Shown: piece by piece, positions 38,567 through 47,179 of the stretch
Numbering within the stretch: position 1 is the first letter of the stretch
How the letters are laid out: the number at the start of each line of letters is the position of its first letter
Translations under genes and position numbers: made by a program
Source of the DNA: Microbulbifer sp. YPW1
GTDB taxonomy: Bacteria > Pseudomonadota > Gammaproteobacteria > Pseudomonadales > Cellvibrionaceae
DNA length: 64,000 nucleotides
Direction of reading: 5' to 3'
Assembly (NCBI RefSeq): GCF_013367775.1
Contig: NZ_CP055157.1
Location: 4,476,001 to 4,540,000 of the forward strand
The notes under the pieces: generated by a model
What the model saw: only the letters and a program-made list of their open reading frames with translations
Told to the model about the DNA's origin: nothing
Database searches by the model: none

Positions 38567-39430
38567 ATGCAGTGTTTTGCAGCGCTACGCCGCTACTTAT
38601 TCGTGCTGGTGTCTCTGTGGCCACACCCCGTCTTCGCCGAGTTCATCAACTGGGAAGGCACCAAAAAATCCCTATTTGACGCAAAATACGAAATTGGCGC
38701 TGCGGTTGGTGGAATTACCTACCTCGGTGTAAAGGAATGGAACTGGGGAAGCGCTTCGTTCAAATTCAACGACGAAGGGTGGTTTGGGATGGATACCGGC
38801 AGCGGCGGGATCGACAAACTAGGCCATATGTACTCCTCCTATCTGATTGCGGAAGCGATCAGTAATGGCCTGTCGCGTGACAACACCCCCGAGTTTGCAG
38901 CCACTTACAGTGCGCTATGGGCAAGCAGCCTGATGCTTTATGTGGAAGTCTTTGATGGATATTCCGCCGATCATGGATTCTCTTACGAAGACGTAATCCT
39001 GAACTCCACTGGCGTTGCGTTTTCTTACTTGAGAACCCGATACCCCAGAGTCAAGGAGCTTCTCGACTACCGATTAGATTACCGACCTTCCGAGGGCATG
39101 AAAGGCTTCCACCCTGTCACCGATTACAGCGGTATGCGCTACCTTCTTGCGCTAAAGGCGGCGGGAATACCCGCCTTGCGCGATACCCCGCTCAAATATC
39201 TGGAGTTTAACCTGGGCTATTCAGCACGGGGCTTCAAGGCATCGGATGCACCTTATATTCCAGAGCGCAAAAGCGAGCTTTTCGTAGGAATCAGTTTCAA
39301 TCTGGATGAACTGTTATTCAAGCCATTTGCAGATCAGCTAGGCCGTGTAGGGACATATGCATCGACGCTTTCTCACTACTACCAGCCCCGGGGGAGCTAT
39401 ATTAAAACAACTGTGCATGAGCGGGACTGA
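38567..39430 (+). CDS. DUF2279 family periplasmic protein
   Basis: A 287-residue exported protein with a signal peptide ending 'HPVFAEF'. The family marker is the 'DKLGHMYSSYLIAEAIS' segment (about 86-102), followed by 'YVEVFDGYSADHGFSYEDVILNSTGVAFSYLR', as in YfiM/DUF2279 proteins. Two hydrophobic stretches could insert in a membrane, and the later half looks beta-rich. Function is unknown; proximity to pldA hints at an outer-membrane role (inference). AGGA lies eight bases before the ATG, inside the arm of an inverted repeat. Confidence 0.75.
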   Translation: MQCFAALRRYLFVLVSLWPHPVFAEFINWEGTKKSLFDAKYEIGAAVGGITYLGVKEWNWGSASFKFNDEGWFGMDTGSGGIDKLGHMYSSYLIAEAISNGLSRDNTPEFAATYSALWASSLMLYVEVFDGYSADHGFSYEDVILNSTGVAFSYLRTRYPRVKELLDYRLDYRPSEGMKGFHPVTDYSGMRYLLALKAAGIPALRDTPLKYLEFNLGYSARGFKASDAPYIPERKSELFVGISFNLDELLFKPFADQLGRVGTYASTLSHYYQPRGSYIKTTVHERD

Positions 39431-39505
39431 GCGCGCCCCATACTCTGTTCCTGCCACCTTCGCCGTGTAGCTATACGGCTTATCGCCACGAGGAACAAGA
39501 AATCA

Positions 39506-39664
39506 ATGCTCAGAGTCATCGGTGTACTGATCTTCGCACTTATTGTTCTCGGCCTCGCAGGCCATCTCTTTTACTCCCGTAAGGGAGAGTCTGAAACGGG
39601 GCACAACCAGTCGACCTGGATGCACCACCTTGCCCAGGTTGAAGTTACAGCCCCAGCTTCCTGA
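39506..39664 (+). CDS. Small single-membrane-span protein (52 aa)
   Basis: A short frame with GAGGAA ten bases before its ATG. The product starts MLRVIGVLIFALIVLGLAG, one membrane helix with a Arg near the N terminus, followed by a ~30-residue polar tail ending VTAPAS. It resembles small inner-membrane proteins; no family is recognised. It follows the DUF2279 gene by 75 bases and overlaps the end of the convergent antiporter gene by 20 bases. Confidence 0.5.
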   Translation: MLRVIGVLIFALIVLGLAGHLFYSRKGESETGHNQSTWMHHLAQVEVTAPAS

Positions 39665-40886
39665 TCAGGCGCGCGCTGGTTGTGCCCTGCACCAGTAGGG
39701 AAAACAGCACCACACCAAACACCATCGACTGTACTGTCCACCAGTAAGGCAACTCTGTTGGCAGCGACAGCACCAGCGCCACCGCAATCACGCCGCGCAA
39801 ACCACCCCAGCTTAAAATCAAGCGCCAACTCTGCGGAATGGGCGGCCCTACGAAGCGGGCCAGCGGGGACAGCATGAATACTGCCAATCCCCGCGCACCG
39901 ATTGCCGCCACAATCGCGATGATCATCGCCAGCCATTGATCGGTAAACATCTCGAAGGTAATCACCAGGCCCATGATCACAAAGATCAGCGCATTGAACA
40001 GAAGGCCAAGCCACTCCCAGGTCGGCGACGCGTGGGTTAAATAGGTTTCCTGCTGCTCGCGCAAACAGGCCCGGGAAACAATCGCACAGACCATCACCGA
40101 AAGAATCCCCGAAACACCCACCACATGCTCCCCCAGATAAAAGCTGCCAAACGCGGCCAGCACCAGCACCACCAACGCCGCACCTGCCGACCCCAAAAAA
40201 AGAATGACGATTGCAGTGAGCAGGCCACACAGTGTGCCCACCGCCAGCCCGCCAAAAAACAGTACCGAGAAATACAGCGCAAAACTGCCGGCACCGGCAA
40301 CCGTCTCGCCGGTTGCCACCGCACCTTCCATCACACTGTGGCTGGCAATGCCCAGAATAAAAGAGAACAGAACGACCGCCACTGCATCGTTGAACAGGCT
40401 CTCCCCTTCCACCAGGGTCAACAACTCCTCATTGGCGTGGCTCTGGCGCATCCGCGCGATAATCGAAACAGGATCGGTGGCCGCAAGAATGGCCCCGGTG
40501 AGCAACGCCGCGATCCAGGGGAAGCCTGTGGGGTGATGGACACCGTAGTACACCAACACCGCCGTGATCAGCCCGCAAATCAGCACCCCCAGCGTGGCGA
40601 AAAGCAAAATCGGCCCCAGCCAGCGGAACAGGACATCCGGGTCAATCTTCCAGGCAGATTCAAAAATCAGCACCGGCAGAATCACGAAAAACACCATCTG
40701 GTGAATATTCTCGGCACGCAGCCCGGTATCGTAATCGAGTACCGGTAGCAGAACACCGGCGAGCACACCAGCAATCAGGCAGCCCAGTGTATTGCCGCGC
40801 TTCAGTATCCGCGCAATGGCCAAGCCGACTACCGCGGCCACCGCCATATACAGGCCCTGCCCCACCAGAGTGGTTACCCCTTCCAT
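39645..40886 (-). CDS. Na+/H+ antiporter, CPA1 (NhaP-like) family
   Basis: A 413-residue inner-membrane exchanger with about 12 membrane segments. The transport core shows 'GAILAATDPVSIIA' and 'EGESLFNDAVAVVLFS' with the paired acidic residues (N-D) of CPA1 antiporters, and 'SWGGLRGVIAVALVLSLP' near the end. There is almost no cytoplasmic C-terminal tail. The start at 40886 is chosen because GGGAGA lies about six bases upstream and the protein begins with a helix; the frame is open to 41237 but that part is antisense to the neighbouring gene. It lies 20 bases downstream of the glutamate-synthase-like gene. It should help sodium and pH balance. Confidence 0.88.
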   Translation of the reverse strand: MEGVTTLVGQGLYMAVAAVVGLAIARILKRGNTLGCLIAGVLAGVLLPVLDYDTGLRAENIHQMVFFVILPVLIFESAWKIDPDVLFRWLGPILLFATLGVLICGLITAVLVYYGVHHPTGFPWIAALLTGAILAATDPVSIIARMRQSHANEELLTLVEGESLFNDAVAVVLFSFILGIASHSVMEGAVATGETVAGAGSFALYFSVLFFGGLAVGTLCGLLTAIVILFLGSAGAALVVLVLAAFGSFYLGEHVVGVSGILSVMVCAIVSRACLREQQETYLTHASPTWEWLGLLFNALIFVIMGLVITFEMFTDQWLAMIIAIVAAIGARGLAVFMLSPLARFVGPPIPQSWRLILSWGGLRGVIAVALVLSLPTELPYWWTVQSMVFGVVLFSLLVQGTTSARLIRKLGL

Positions 40887-40906
40887 GGTCTTCTCCCGCT
40901 GTCCGG

Positions 40907-42451
40907 TTATTGGGTTCCGCGATCCGAGGCGATCAGGGATTTGGGTGGCACTTCCGGTACCAGGTCGGACAGCGGGACCGGTGTGCCGCGCTCGTTGATG
41001 ACCTCTACATGGGCGCGTCGCAACTGGCGCGGTTCCGGCACACCGCAGGAGTGGGCCAGCATACCCACCTCGTGTTCCATATTGTGCGCGTAATGGTAGA
41101 CCCGCTCCGCCTTGTCCATGGGGTCCAGGCCCTGCTGCAGGTCCGGGTTGTGGGTAGTGACGCCCGTAGGACAGGTATTCTTGTTGCACTGCATGGCCTG
41201 AATACAACCCAGCGCAAACATGAAACCCCGTGCACAATTAACGAAGTCCGCACCCATCGCCAGCGCCCAGGCCACCATGGATGGGGTGAGCAGCTTACCG
41301 GCACAGATGATCTTGATGCGATCCCGCAGTCCGTACTGGGTAATCAGGTCAACAACCATGGGCAGGCTGCGATTGATCGGGAGCCCCATATAATCCATCA
41401 GACTCTGGGGAGCCGCGCCGCTGCCGCCATCAGCACTGTCGATGGTGATAAAGTCCGGCGCAGAGTCTAGGCCGCGCTTCTGAATCGTTTCACAAAGCTC
41501 GTGCAACCAGTCGCTATTACCGATCACGCACTTGAATCCGGTGGGTTTGCCGGTGACCTCGCGGATGTGGCCAATCATATCCAACAGCCCGCCCACATCC
41601 CGAAACTCCGGGTGCCCGTTGGGGCTGATAGAATCCATACCCACCGGGATACCGCGCACATGGGCAATTTCCGGCGTGACCTTGATGCCGGGGAGAATCC
41701 CGCCCTTGCCGGGCTTGGCACCCTGAGAGAGTTTCAGCTCGAACATCCGGACCTGTTCGTGCGCCGCCACCGCGCGCAACTTGTCATCGGACAACCTACC
41801 CTCCTCATCGCGCACACCGTATTTGGCGGTACCTATCTGAAATACGATGTCGCAACCGCCTTCCAGATGATGCGGAGAAAGCCCCCCCTCACCGGTATTC
41901 AACCAGATACCCGCCTTGGCCGCTCCCCGGGACAATGCGCTGACCGCCGGCACCGACAGCGCACCAAAACTCATACCGGAAATATTGAAAATCGAGCGGG
42001 TGGTGTAGGGTCGTCGGGCCACACCCTCACCTACGGTCACTTCCCGGGGCGGCACCGCATCCTTGGCCAGGGTGGGAAACGGGTGATTGAGAAATACGAT
42101 ATCCCCGGGCTGGTTCAGGGGCCTCGTGGAACCAAAAGCGAGTGTGGAATCCACATTCTTTGCCGCGCGATACACCCAGCTGCGCTGGGCGCGGTTAAAC
42201 GGCATCTCTTCGCGGTCGAGGGCAAAAAAGTACTGGCGAAAAAACTCACCTAGGTGTTCAAACTGATAACGGAACCGCCCCAGCACCGGAAAATTGCGCC
42301 GGATGGCCTGCTTGGTCTGGCTCACATCCGATAGGTACAGGTACACCACGTATAGCACCAGCACCACCAGCCCGAAGGCAAATAGCATCGCAAACACCTG
42401 CAATACCTTGACGGCAAAAGCGTATATCGCCGCAACAGCCTGAAGATCCAT
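40907..42451 (-). CDS. FMN-binding glutamate synthase family protein, membrane-anchored
   Basis: A ~514-residue protein with an N-terminal membrane helix ('VLQVFAMLFAFGLVVLVLYVVYLYL' region) joined to a GltB-like FMN/iron-sulfur barrel. The barrel has 'SFGALSVPAVSALSRGA', 'NTGEGGLSPHHLEGG', 'KLSQGAKPGKGGILPG', 'IDSADGGSGAAP' and the cluster 'CIQAMQCNKNTCPTGV' with three Cys for a 3Fe-4S centre. It lacks the glutaminase domain, so it is not a complete glutamate synthase, and the true reaction of this family is uncertain. The start at 42451 is supported by GGGAG. The Na+/H+ antiporter follows 20 bases later. Confidence 0.85.
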   Translation of the reverse strand: MDLQAVAAIYAFAVKVLQVFAMLFAFGLVVLVLYVVYLYLSDVSQTKQAIRRNFPVLGRFRYQFEHLGEFFRQYFFALDREEMPFNRAQRSWVYRAAKNVDSTLAFGSTRPLNQPGDIVFLNHPFPTLAKDAVPPREVTVGEGVARRPYTTRSIFNISGMSFGALSVPAVSALSRGAAKAGIWLNTGEGGLSPHHLEGGCDIVFQIGTAKYGVRDEEGRLSDDKLRAVAAHEQVRMFELKLSQGAKPGKGGILPGIKVTPEIAHVRGIPVGMDSISPNGHPEFRDVGGLLDMIGHIREVTGKPTGFKCVIGNSDWLHELCETIQKRGLDSAPDFITIDSADGGSGAAPQSLMDYMGLPINRSLPMVVDLITQYGLRDRIKIICAGKLLTPSMVAWALAMGADFVNCARGFMFALGCIQAMQCNKNTCPTGVTTHNPDLQQGLDPMDKAERVYHYAHNMEHEVGMLAHSCGVPEPRQLRRAHVEVINERGTPVPLSDLVPEVPPKSLIASDRGTQ

Positions 42452-42584
42452 TCCCTGCTCCCTACGTTGAAACCGCTTGAACACAACCCAAAACTATTCG
42501 GTCATTGTATGTGCTCACGGCCCCTCTTGCACAGTCCCGGGACCGGCAATAAACTGTACAAACATACAGCACCCCAAGAAAGAC

Positions 42585-43673
42585 ATGGCCAACGATTCAC
42601 CAAGTAATCCCCGCAGTACCCTCAAGGGCCGGGGTGCCGTCAGCAACCTGGCCGGTCGCTTTGTGGACCAGGTGAGCAGCCGCGAGAGCGATGGCTGGGA
42701 AATGGCGCTGGAGCCAGTGGAACGGATCGAAACCGTGGCCATCGAGGAGAAGGCGAAGTCGATCATAGCCACCAACAGCTCGCCAGATATCCCCTTTACC
42801 CAGTCCATCAACGCCTACCGTGGATGTGAACACGGTTGCGTGTACTGTTATGCCCGTCCGGCACACGCCTATATGGACCTGTCACCGGGGCTGGATTTCG
42901 AAACGCAGCTGTTTTACAAACTCAACGCAGCCGAATTGCTGGAAAAAGCGCTGCGTAAAAAAGGCTACCGGTGCAGTCCCATCGCCATGGGCACCAATAC
43001 AGACCCCTACCAGCCACTGGAAAAAGACAAGCGGATCACCCGCCAGATACTGGAAACCCTGCAACACTACCGCCATCCCGTGACCATCGTCACCAAGAGC
43101 CAGCTGATTCTTCGCGATCTGCCGGTACTCGCGGAAATGGCCCAGGACAACCTTGTGCATGTGGGCATCAGTGTGACCACCCTGGATAACGGGTTAAAGC
43201 GCAAACTGGAGCCCCGCACCGCCGGGCCCGCGGCGCGCCTGCGTACCATCGAGGCTTTGGCCGCTGCCGGGATACCCACCGCAGTTATGGCCGCCCCCAT
43301 CATCCCCGCACTGAACGACGCCGAGCTGGAAAAAATACTGCACAGCGCCCACGGTGCCGGCGCGATTCACGCGGCGTATATCCTGCTGCGGCTGCCTTTT
43401 GAAGTGGCGCCACTGTTCCGACAATGGCTGCAGGAACATTACCCGGAACGTGCAGAGCACGTCATGAGCATTGTGCAGCAGAGTCGTGGCGGCAAGGACA
43501 ATCAGAGCGAGTTCGGGCAGCGACAACGGGGCACGGGAGTATTCGCGCAGTTACTGCAGCAGCGCTTTCGGGTAACCTGTCGCAAACTGGGGCTGAACGA
43601 ACGAAAGTTGGATCTGGATTGCACTCGGTTCACTCTGCCGCCTCAGTCCGGCGATCAGCAGAGCCTTTTTTAA
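42585..43673 (+). CDS. PA0069-family radical SAM protein
   Basis: A ~362-residue protein with the radical SAM cluster motif in 'YRGCEHGCVYCYARP' (C-x3-C-x2-C, about residues 79-86). It begins 'LKGRGAVSNLAGRF' and has 'PIAMGTNTDPYQPLEK' and 'VTIVTKSQLILRDLPVL', all typical of the SplB-like PA0069 family. It should cleave S-adenosylmethionine reductively to start a radical reaction, but the substrate of this family is not known to me. ATG at 42585 is taken as start because earlier codons overlap the divergent gene. The GIY-YIG gene starts 15 bases after its stop. Confidence 0.88.
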   Translation: MANDSPSNPRSTLKGRGAVSNLAGRFVDQVSSRESDGWEMALEPVERIETVAIEEKAKSIIATNSSPDIPFTQSINAYRGCEHGCVYCYARPAHAYMDLSPGLDFETQLFYKLNAAELLEKALRKKGYRCSPIAMGTNTDPYQPLEKDKRITRQILETLQHYRHPVTIVTKSQLILRDLPVLAEMAQDNLVHVGISVTTLDNGLKRKLEPRTAGPAARLRTIEALAAAGIPTAVMAAPIIPALNDAELEKILHSAHGAGAIHAAYILLRLPFEVAPLFRQWLQEHYPERAEHVMSIVQQSRGGKDNQSEFGQRQRGTGVFAQLLQQRFRVTCRKLGLNERKLDLDCTRFTLPPQSGDQQSLF

Positions 43674-43687
43674 TCTGGGAAACTGTT

Positions 43688-43999
43688 TTGTCTGGCTGGT
43701 TTGTTTATCTGATCCGCACCAAAAATGGCAGCCTGTATACCGGTGTTACCCGGGACGTGGCGCGCCGCTTCGAGGAGCACAACAGCGGTGGCCCGAAAGC
43801 CGCAAAGGCACTGCGCGGGCGCGGACCACTGACGCTCGCCTTTCACTGCGCCATGCGCAGCAAATCCGATGCCTTAAAACTGGAAGTGGAAATCAAGCGC
43901 TGGCCCAAGCGCAGAAAAGAGCAGTTGATCGCTAACGGGCCAGCTTTCCTGAGAGAAGTTTTGGGGGAGGATTACCAGGGAATGGTCGTGCCATCGTAA
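43688..43999 (+). CDS. GIY-YIG nuclease family protein
   Basis: A 103-residue YhbQ/UPF0213-type protein with the GIY-YIG fold: 'GWFVYLIRTKNGSLYTGVTRDVARRFEEHNSG' contains both tyrosine strands, the conserved Arg and the later Glu-bearing 'LKLEVEIKRWPKRRKEQLI'. These small domains may nick DNA, but cellular roles are unclear. TTG at 43688 is the only start that gives a clean family N terminus; GGGAA lies 5-7 bases upstream. It follows the radical SAM gene by 14 bases and overlaps the convergent SDR gene by 28 bases. Confidence 0.82.
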   Translation: MSGWFVYLIRTKNGSLYTGVTRDVARRFEEHNSGGPKAAKALRGRGPLTLAFHCAMRSKSDALKLEVEIKRWPKRRKEQLIANGPAFLREVLGEDYQGMVVPS

Positions 44000-44667
44000 T
44001 TATAGAAGTGGCCACTGCTAGTCTCGTCCGCTTCCAGCAAAACTTTCTTCAATCCCGCCACACTCTCCTCTACGGATATCAGCGCATTCGGGCCACCCAT
44101 ATCGGTTTGTACCCAGCCGGGGTGCAATGCCAGCACCTTGATACCCTGCTCCGCGAGGTCAATGGAAAGGCTTTTTGCCACCTGGTTTACCGCGGTTTTT
44201 GAGGAGCGGTAGATATAACCACCACCGGAACCGTTGTCGCTGATACTGCCTACCTTGCTACTGAGGATTCCCACCACCTTATAGTGCCCGTTCACCATAT
44301 GCGGGTAAAAAGTCTCCACCAGTTTGTAGGGGGCGATGGTGTTGGCTTCCAGTACCTTGCGCCACTCCTCCACATCCACACTGCCCAGCCCTACCCCTTT
44401 GGGGCCGTAGTAGCCGGCGTTACTGACCAGGACGTCCAGGGAGCGGCCCTCCAGGTCCTTTGCCAGCTCGGCCATTTGCGCGTAATCGGTCACGTCCAGG
44501 CCGTGGATCTCGATATTGTCGTGGGCCTCGGCGAGCTCGCTGAGCTCCCAGGCAGCTGAAGGATTGCGACAGGTGGCGACCACCTGCCAGCCATCCGCGG
44601 CAAATTGCCGGGTCATTTCCAGACCGATACCGCGATTACAGCCGGTGATGAGAATCGTGCCGGGCAT
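43972..44667 (-). CDS. Short-chain dehydrogenase/reductase (C-factor-like)
   Basis: A 231-residue Rossmann-fold oxidoreductase. It has the NAD(P) motif 'ITGCNRGIGLEM' (T-G-x3-G-x-G), 'VSNAGYYGPKG' (N-A-G), a Ser in 'ILSSKVGSI' and the catalytic 'YRSSK' (Y-x3-K). The closest likeness is to the CsgA/C-factor type of SDR. The substrate is unknown. It is divergent from the DUF3301 gene and overlaps the end of the GIY-YIG gene by 28 bases. Confidence 0.9.
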   Translation of the reverse strand: MPGTILITGCNRGIGLEMTRQFAADGWQVVATCRNPSAAWELSELAEAHDNIEIHGLDVTDYAQMAELAKDLEGRSLDVLVSNAGYYGPKGVGLGSVDVEEWRKVLEANTIAPYKLVETFYPHMVNGHYKVVGILSSKVGSISDNGSGGGYIYRSSKTAVNQVAKSLSIDLAEQGIKVLALHPGWVQTDMGGPNALISVEESVAGLKKVLLEADETSSGHFYNYDGTTIPW

Positions 44668-44724
44668 ACTCCCTCCTCTGGTGGTATTCTTGCGCGTTCA
44701 GATGATATAGCAATCAAAGTACCT

Positions 44725-45045
44725 ATGTATTACTCACTCGGCGACCTCGTGTGGCTATTCCTGATCGGCCTGGCGGCCTGGTACTTCTGGGCCGGCATGG
44801 CGGCAAAGGATCGCGTGCGCCGCATCGTCAAGAGCCACTGTGCGGACACCGGTGTACAACTGCTGGACGATACGGTGATGCTCGCCCGCACCCGCCTGAA
44901 GCGGGATCGCAGCGGCCAGGTGCGCCTGCAGCGACAGTACGAATTTGAATTCACCTCTACCGGGGAGCGCCGCTATGGCGGAGTCGCGGTGCTGCACGGC
45001 CAGCGCGTGAGCCAGATCCAGCTGTCTCCGTTCCACATGAGCTGA
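44725..45045 (+). CDS. DUF3301 domain membrane protein
   Basis: A 106-residue protein. A single N-terminal membrane helix ('LVWLFLIGLAAWYFWAGM') is followed by the DUF3301 sequence: 'CADTGVQLLDDTVMLARTRLKRDRSGQVRLQRQYEFEFTSTGERRYGG' and the end 'IQLSPF'. The family is common in gammaproteobacteria and uncharacterised. The ATG at 44725 is chosen because the helix begins directly after it. Confidence 0.85.
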   Translation: MYYSLGDLVWLFLIGLAAWYFWAGMAAKDRVRRIVKSHCADTGVQLLDDTVMLARTRLKRDRSGQVRLQRQYEFEFTSTGERRYGGVAVLHGQRVSQIQLSPFHMS

Positions 45046-45079
45046 CGCCCCGCAACCCGATACAGACGAAGACACCAAT

Positions 45080-45292
45080 ATGCAGAAAGGCATCTATCGC
45101 CACTACAAGGGCAATCTCTACCATTTGATGGAAATCGCCACCCACAGTGAAACCGGGGAACAACTGGCCATCTACCGGGCTCTGTATGATGAATTCGGCG
45201 TGTGGGCACGCCCCCTGGCGATGTTTTCAGAAACCGTGGAGAAAGACGGCCAGACGATACCGCGCTTTGCGCTGGAAAAAGCCCTGGACTGA
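45080..45292 (+). CDS. DUF1653 domain protein
   Basis: A 70-residue cytoplasmic protein that is almost only the DUF1653 domain: 'GIYRHYKGNLYHLMEIATHSETGE' and 'YRALYDEFGVWARPLAMFSETV'. The family is widespread and of unknown function. It lies 34 bases after the DUF3301 gene and 69 bases before the saccharopine-dehydrogenase-like gene, so the three may be co-transcribed. Confidence 0.88.
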   Translation: MQKGIYRHYKGNLYHLMEIATHSETGEQLAIYRALYDEFGVWARPLAMFSETVEKDGQTIPRFALEKALD

Positions 45293-45361
45293 CCCGGCCC
45301 CACACCACTTCCAAAACCAGAAAAACAAGGTCCACAAGACCGGACACAATAAGGATAATCG

Positions 45362-46429
45362 GTGAACAACAAGCAGATCCTGATTTACGGTGCCTACGGC
45401 TATACCGGCGAGCTGATCGCACGCCAAGCGGTGGCCCAGGGCCTGAAACCCATTCTCTCCGGCCGCAGCGCGGCGAAGCTGCAGCCTTTGGCCAACGAGC
45501 TGGACCTGCCCGCCATTGCCGTCAGTCTCGACGACGAAGAAACCCTGGTGCGTACCCTGCGCGATGTATCCGTAGTCATCCACTGTGCCGGCCCCTTCTC
45601 CGCCACCGCAGAGCCGATGATGCGTGCCTGTATCGCCAGTGGCACCCACTACCAGGACATTACTGGCGAAATGGCCGTATACCAGCAGGCCCACGCCCTC
45701 GAAGCCGAGGCCAAGGCCGCGGGTATCGTACTTTGCCCCGGCACCGGCTTTGATGTGATTCCCACCGATTGTCTGGCGTCAGCCCTGCACAAGGCCATGA
45801 CCAGCGCGACGCACCTCACCCTCGGATTTGATTCAGATTCCGGCCTGAGTCCCGGCACGGCCAAGACCTCCATCGAGAGCCTGGGTGTGGGCGGCGCGGT
45901 GCGCCGCAATGGCAAGATCGAGGTGATTCCCCACGCCGCGCTGACTCGCAAGATCAACTTTGGCCGCGGCGAGAAGTTCGCGGTGGCAATCCCCTGGGGC
46001 GATGTGGCAACCGCCTACTACACCACCGAGATCCCCAATATCGAGGTATACATCCCGATGAGCCCGCGCCGGGCGAAAAAGATGGGCCACCTGAACAAAT
46101 TCCGCTGGCTGCTGCGTATGAACTGGGTACAGAACTGGCTCAAGGGCAAGGTCGACAAGAAAGTGCGCGGTCCCTCGGAGAACAAGCGCGCAGAGCAACA
46201 GACCTGGGTATGGGGCGAAGTGCGCAACGATCGCCGCGGCGAGCGCCGGGTGGGCCGTGTGGTTACCGCCAATGGTTACGATGTGACCGTGCACGGCTCT
46301 ATTGCCGTGGCGCAACACCTGCTGGGCTATATGGGGCTGGGCGGCTACTACACCCCGTCTAAACTTTGCGGCCAGGAGCTGGTGGAAAAACTGCCCGGAT
46401 CCGGCGCGATCAAGATCGGCATCGACTGA
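45362..46429 (+). CDS. Saccharopine dehydrogenase NADP-binding domain protein (enoyl-reductase-like)
   Basis: A 355-residue Rossmann protein that begins 'QILIYGAYGYTGELIARQA' (G-x-x-G-x-x-G) with 'SGRSAAKL' for the cofactor phosphate, and 'CPGTGFDVIPTDCLA' in mid-protein. This matches the YMR226/trans-acting enoyl reductase-like branch of the saccharopine dehydrogenase family, not the lysine enzyme itself. The substrate is unknown. GTG at 45362 has AAGGA seven bases upstream. Confidence 0.85.
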   Translation: MNNKQILIYGAYGYTGELIARQAVAQGLKPILSGRSAAKLQPLANELDLPAIAVSLDDEETLVRTLRDVSVVIHCAGPFSATAEPMMRACIASGTHYQDITGEMAVYQQAHALEAEAKAAGIVLCPGTGFDVIPTDCLASALHKAMTSATHLTLGFDSDSGLSPGTAKTSIESLGVGGAVRRNGKIEVIPHAALTRKINFGRGEKFAVAIPWGDVATAYYTTEIPNIEVYIPMSPRRAKKMGHLNKFRWLLRMNWVQNWLKGKVDKKVRGPSENKRAEQQTWVWGEVRNDRRGERRVGRVVTANGYDVTVHGSIAVAQHLLGYMGLGGYYTPSKLCGQELVEKLPGSGAIKIGID

Positions 46430-46441
46430 ACACGCTTTGCA

Positions 46442-46477
46442 GGAGCCTGCCCTACAGGCTCCCGCACCCTAGCGGGC
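46442..46477. repeat. Double hairpin, REP-like
   Basis: GGAGCCTG/CAGGCTCC (46442-46449, 46455-46462) is followed at once by CCCGC/GCGGG (46462-46466, 46473-46477). There is no T-run. It resembles repetitive extragenic palindromes of pseudomonads, but only one copy was seen in this window. Confidence 0.5.
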
Positions 46478-46541
46478 AGGTTTCACGGACCTGACACAAT
46501 TCGTTCAAGCCAGCGCAACAAATGCTTCGTACTTTTACCTT

Positions 46542-47069
46542 ATGCGAAGCTTACCTATCACTCTGAAAACGGTAGATGTCTCCCTGGTCCTGCGTATGGC
46601 CGAACGGGCGACACGGCCGGCCTCCCGCAGGAACTACCTGCTGCTCTCCCGCTCTGCCGACGGCTGGCTGTATCTGTTTTCCCCCCTGCTGATCGCGCTG
46701 GTGGATACCGACGCTGCACTGCGATTCTTTTACGCATGCGCCGCGGCCTACGCCATTGAACGCTCACTCTACTGGACCATCAAGAACACCACCCGACGCA
46801 ACCGCCCGCCGGAAGCCATTCCCGGGCTGCGCTCGATCATCATCGCCAATGATCGATTCAGCCTGCCTTCCGGCCACACCTCCGGCGCCTTTCTGTTTGT
46901 CACCGTGCTGAGCCAGTGCCTAAACCCCCTGTGGGCCCTGGGTTACTTCTGGGCCGCCGGTGTGGGCATGTCGCGGGTGGGGCTCGGTGTGCACTTCCCC
47001 ACCGATGTATGCGCGGGCGCGCTCCTCGGAACCTGTGTGGGCTTTGCGGTCAGCGGTTTCCTTATGTGA
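46542..47069 (+). CDS. PAP2-family membrane phosphatase
   Basis: A 175-residue integral membrane protein with the three phosphatase motifs: 'KNTTRRNRP' (K-x6-R-P), 'PSGHTS' and 'SRVGLGVHFPTD' (S-R-x5-H-x3-D). About five membrane helices are seen. It should dephosphorylate a lipid phosphate such as phosphatidate or undecaprenyl pyrophosphate. The glycosyltransferase gene follows 110 bases later in the same direction, so both may act on one lipid. Confidence 0.9.
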   Translation: MRSLPITLKTVDVSLVLRMAERATRPASRRNYLLLSRSADGWLYLFSPLLIALVDTDAALRFFYACAAAYAIERSLYWTIKNTTRRNRPPEAIPGLRSIIIANDRFSLPSGHTSGAFLFVTVLSQCLNPLWALGYFWAAGVGMSRVGLGVHFPTDVCAGALLGTCVGFAVSGFLM

Positions 47070-47179
47070 ATGCGATCTGAAGGTGATGTAACGGCGATCT
47101 AACGCCGACATCTCGCTGCGCGAACAGCCCCCCCCCCAACCCACATGCAAAAACCTGTCTGCTCAATCGGAGAAAAACT

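Noticed and set aside
47127..47136. Run of C residues upstream of the glycosyltransferase as a phase-variation tract
   Set aside because: It lies about 45 bases upstream of the start, outside the coding frame and not clearly between promoter boxes; nine bases is too short to argue for switching without strain comparison.
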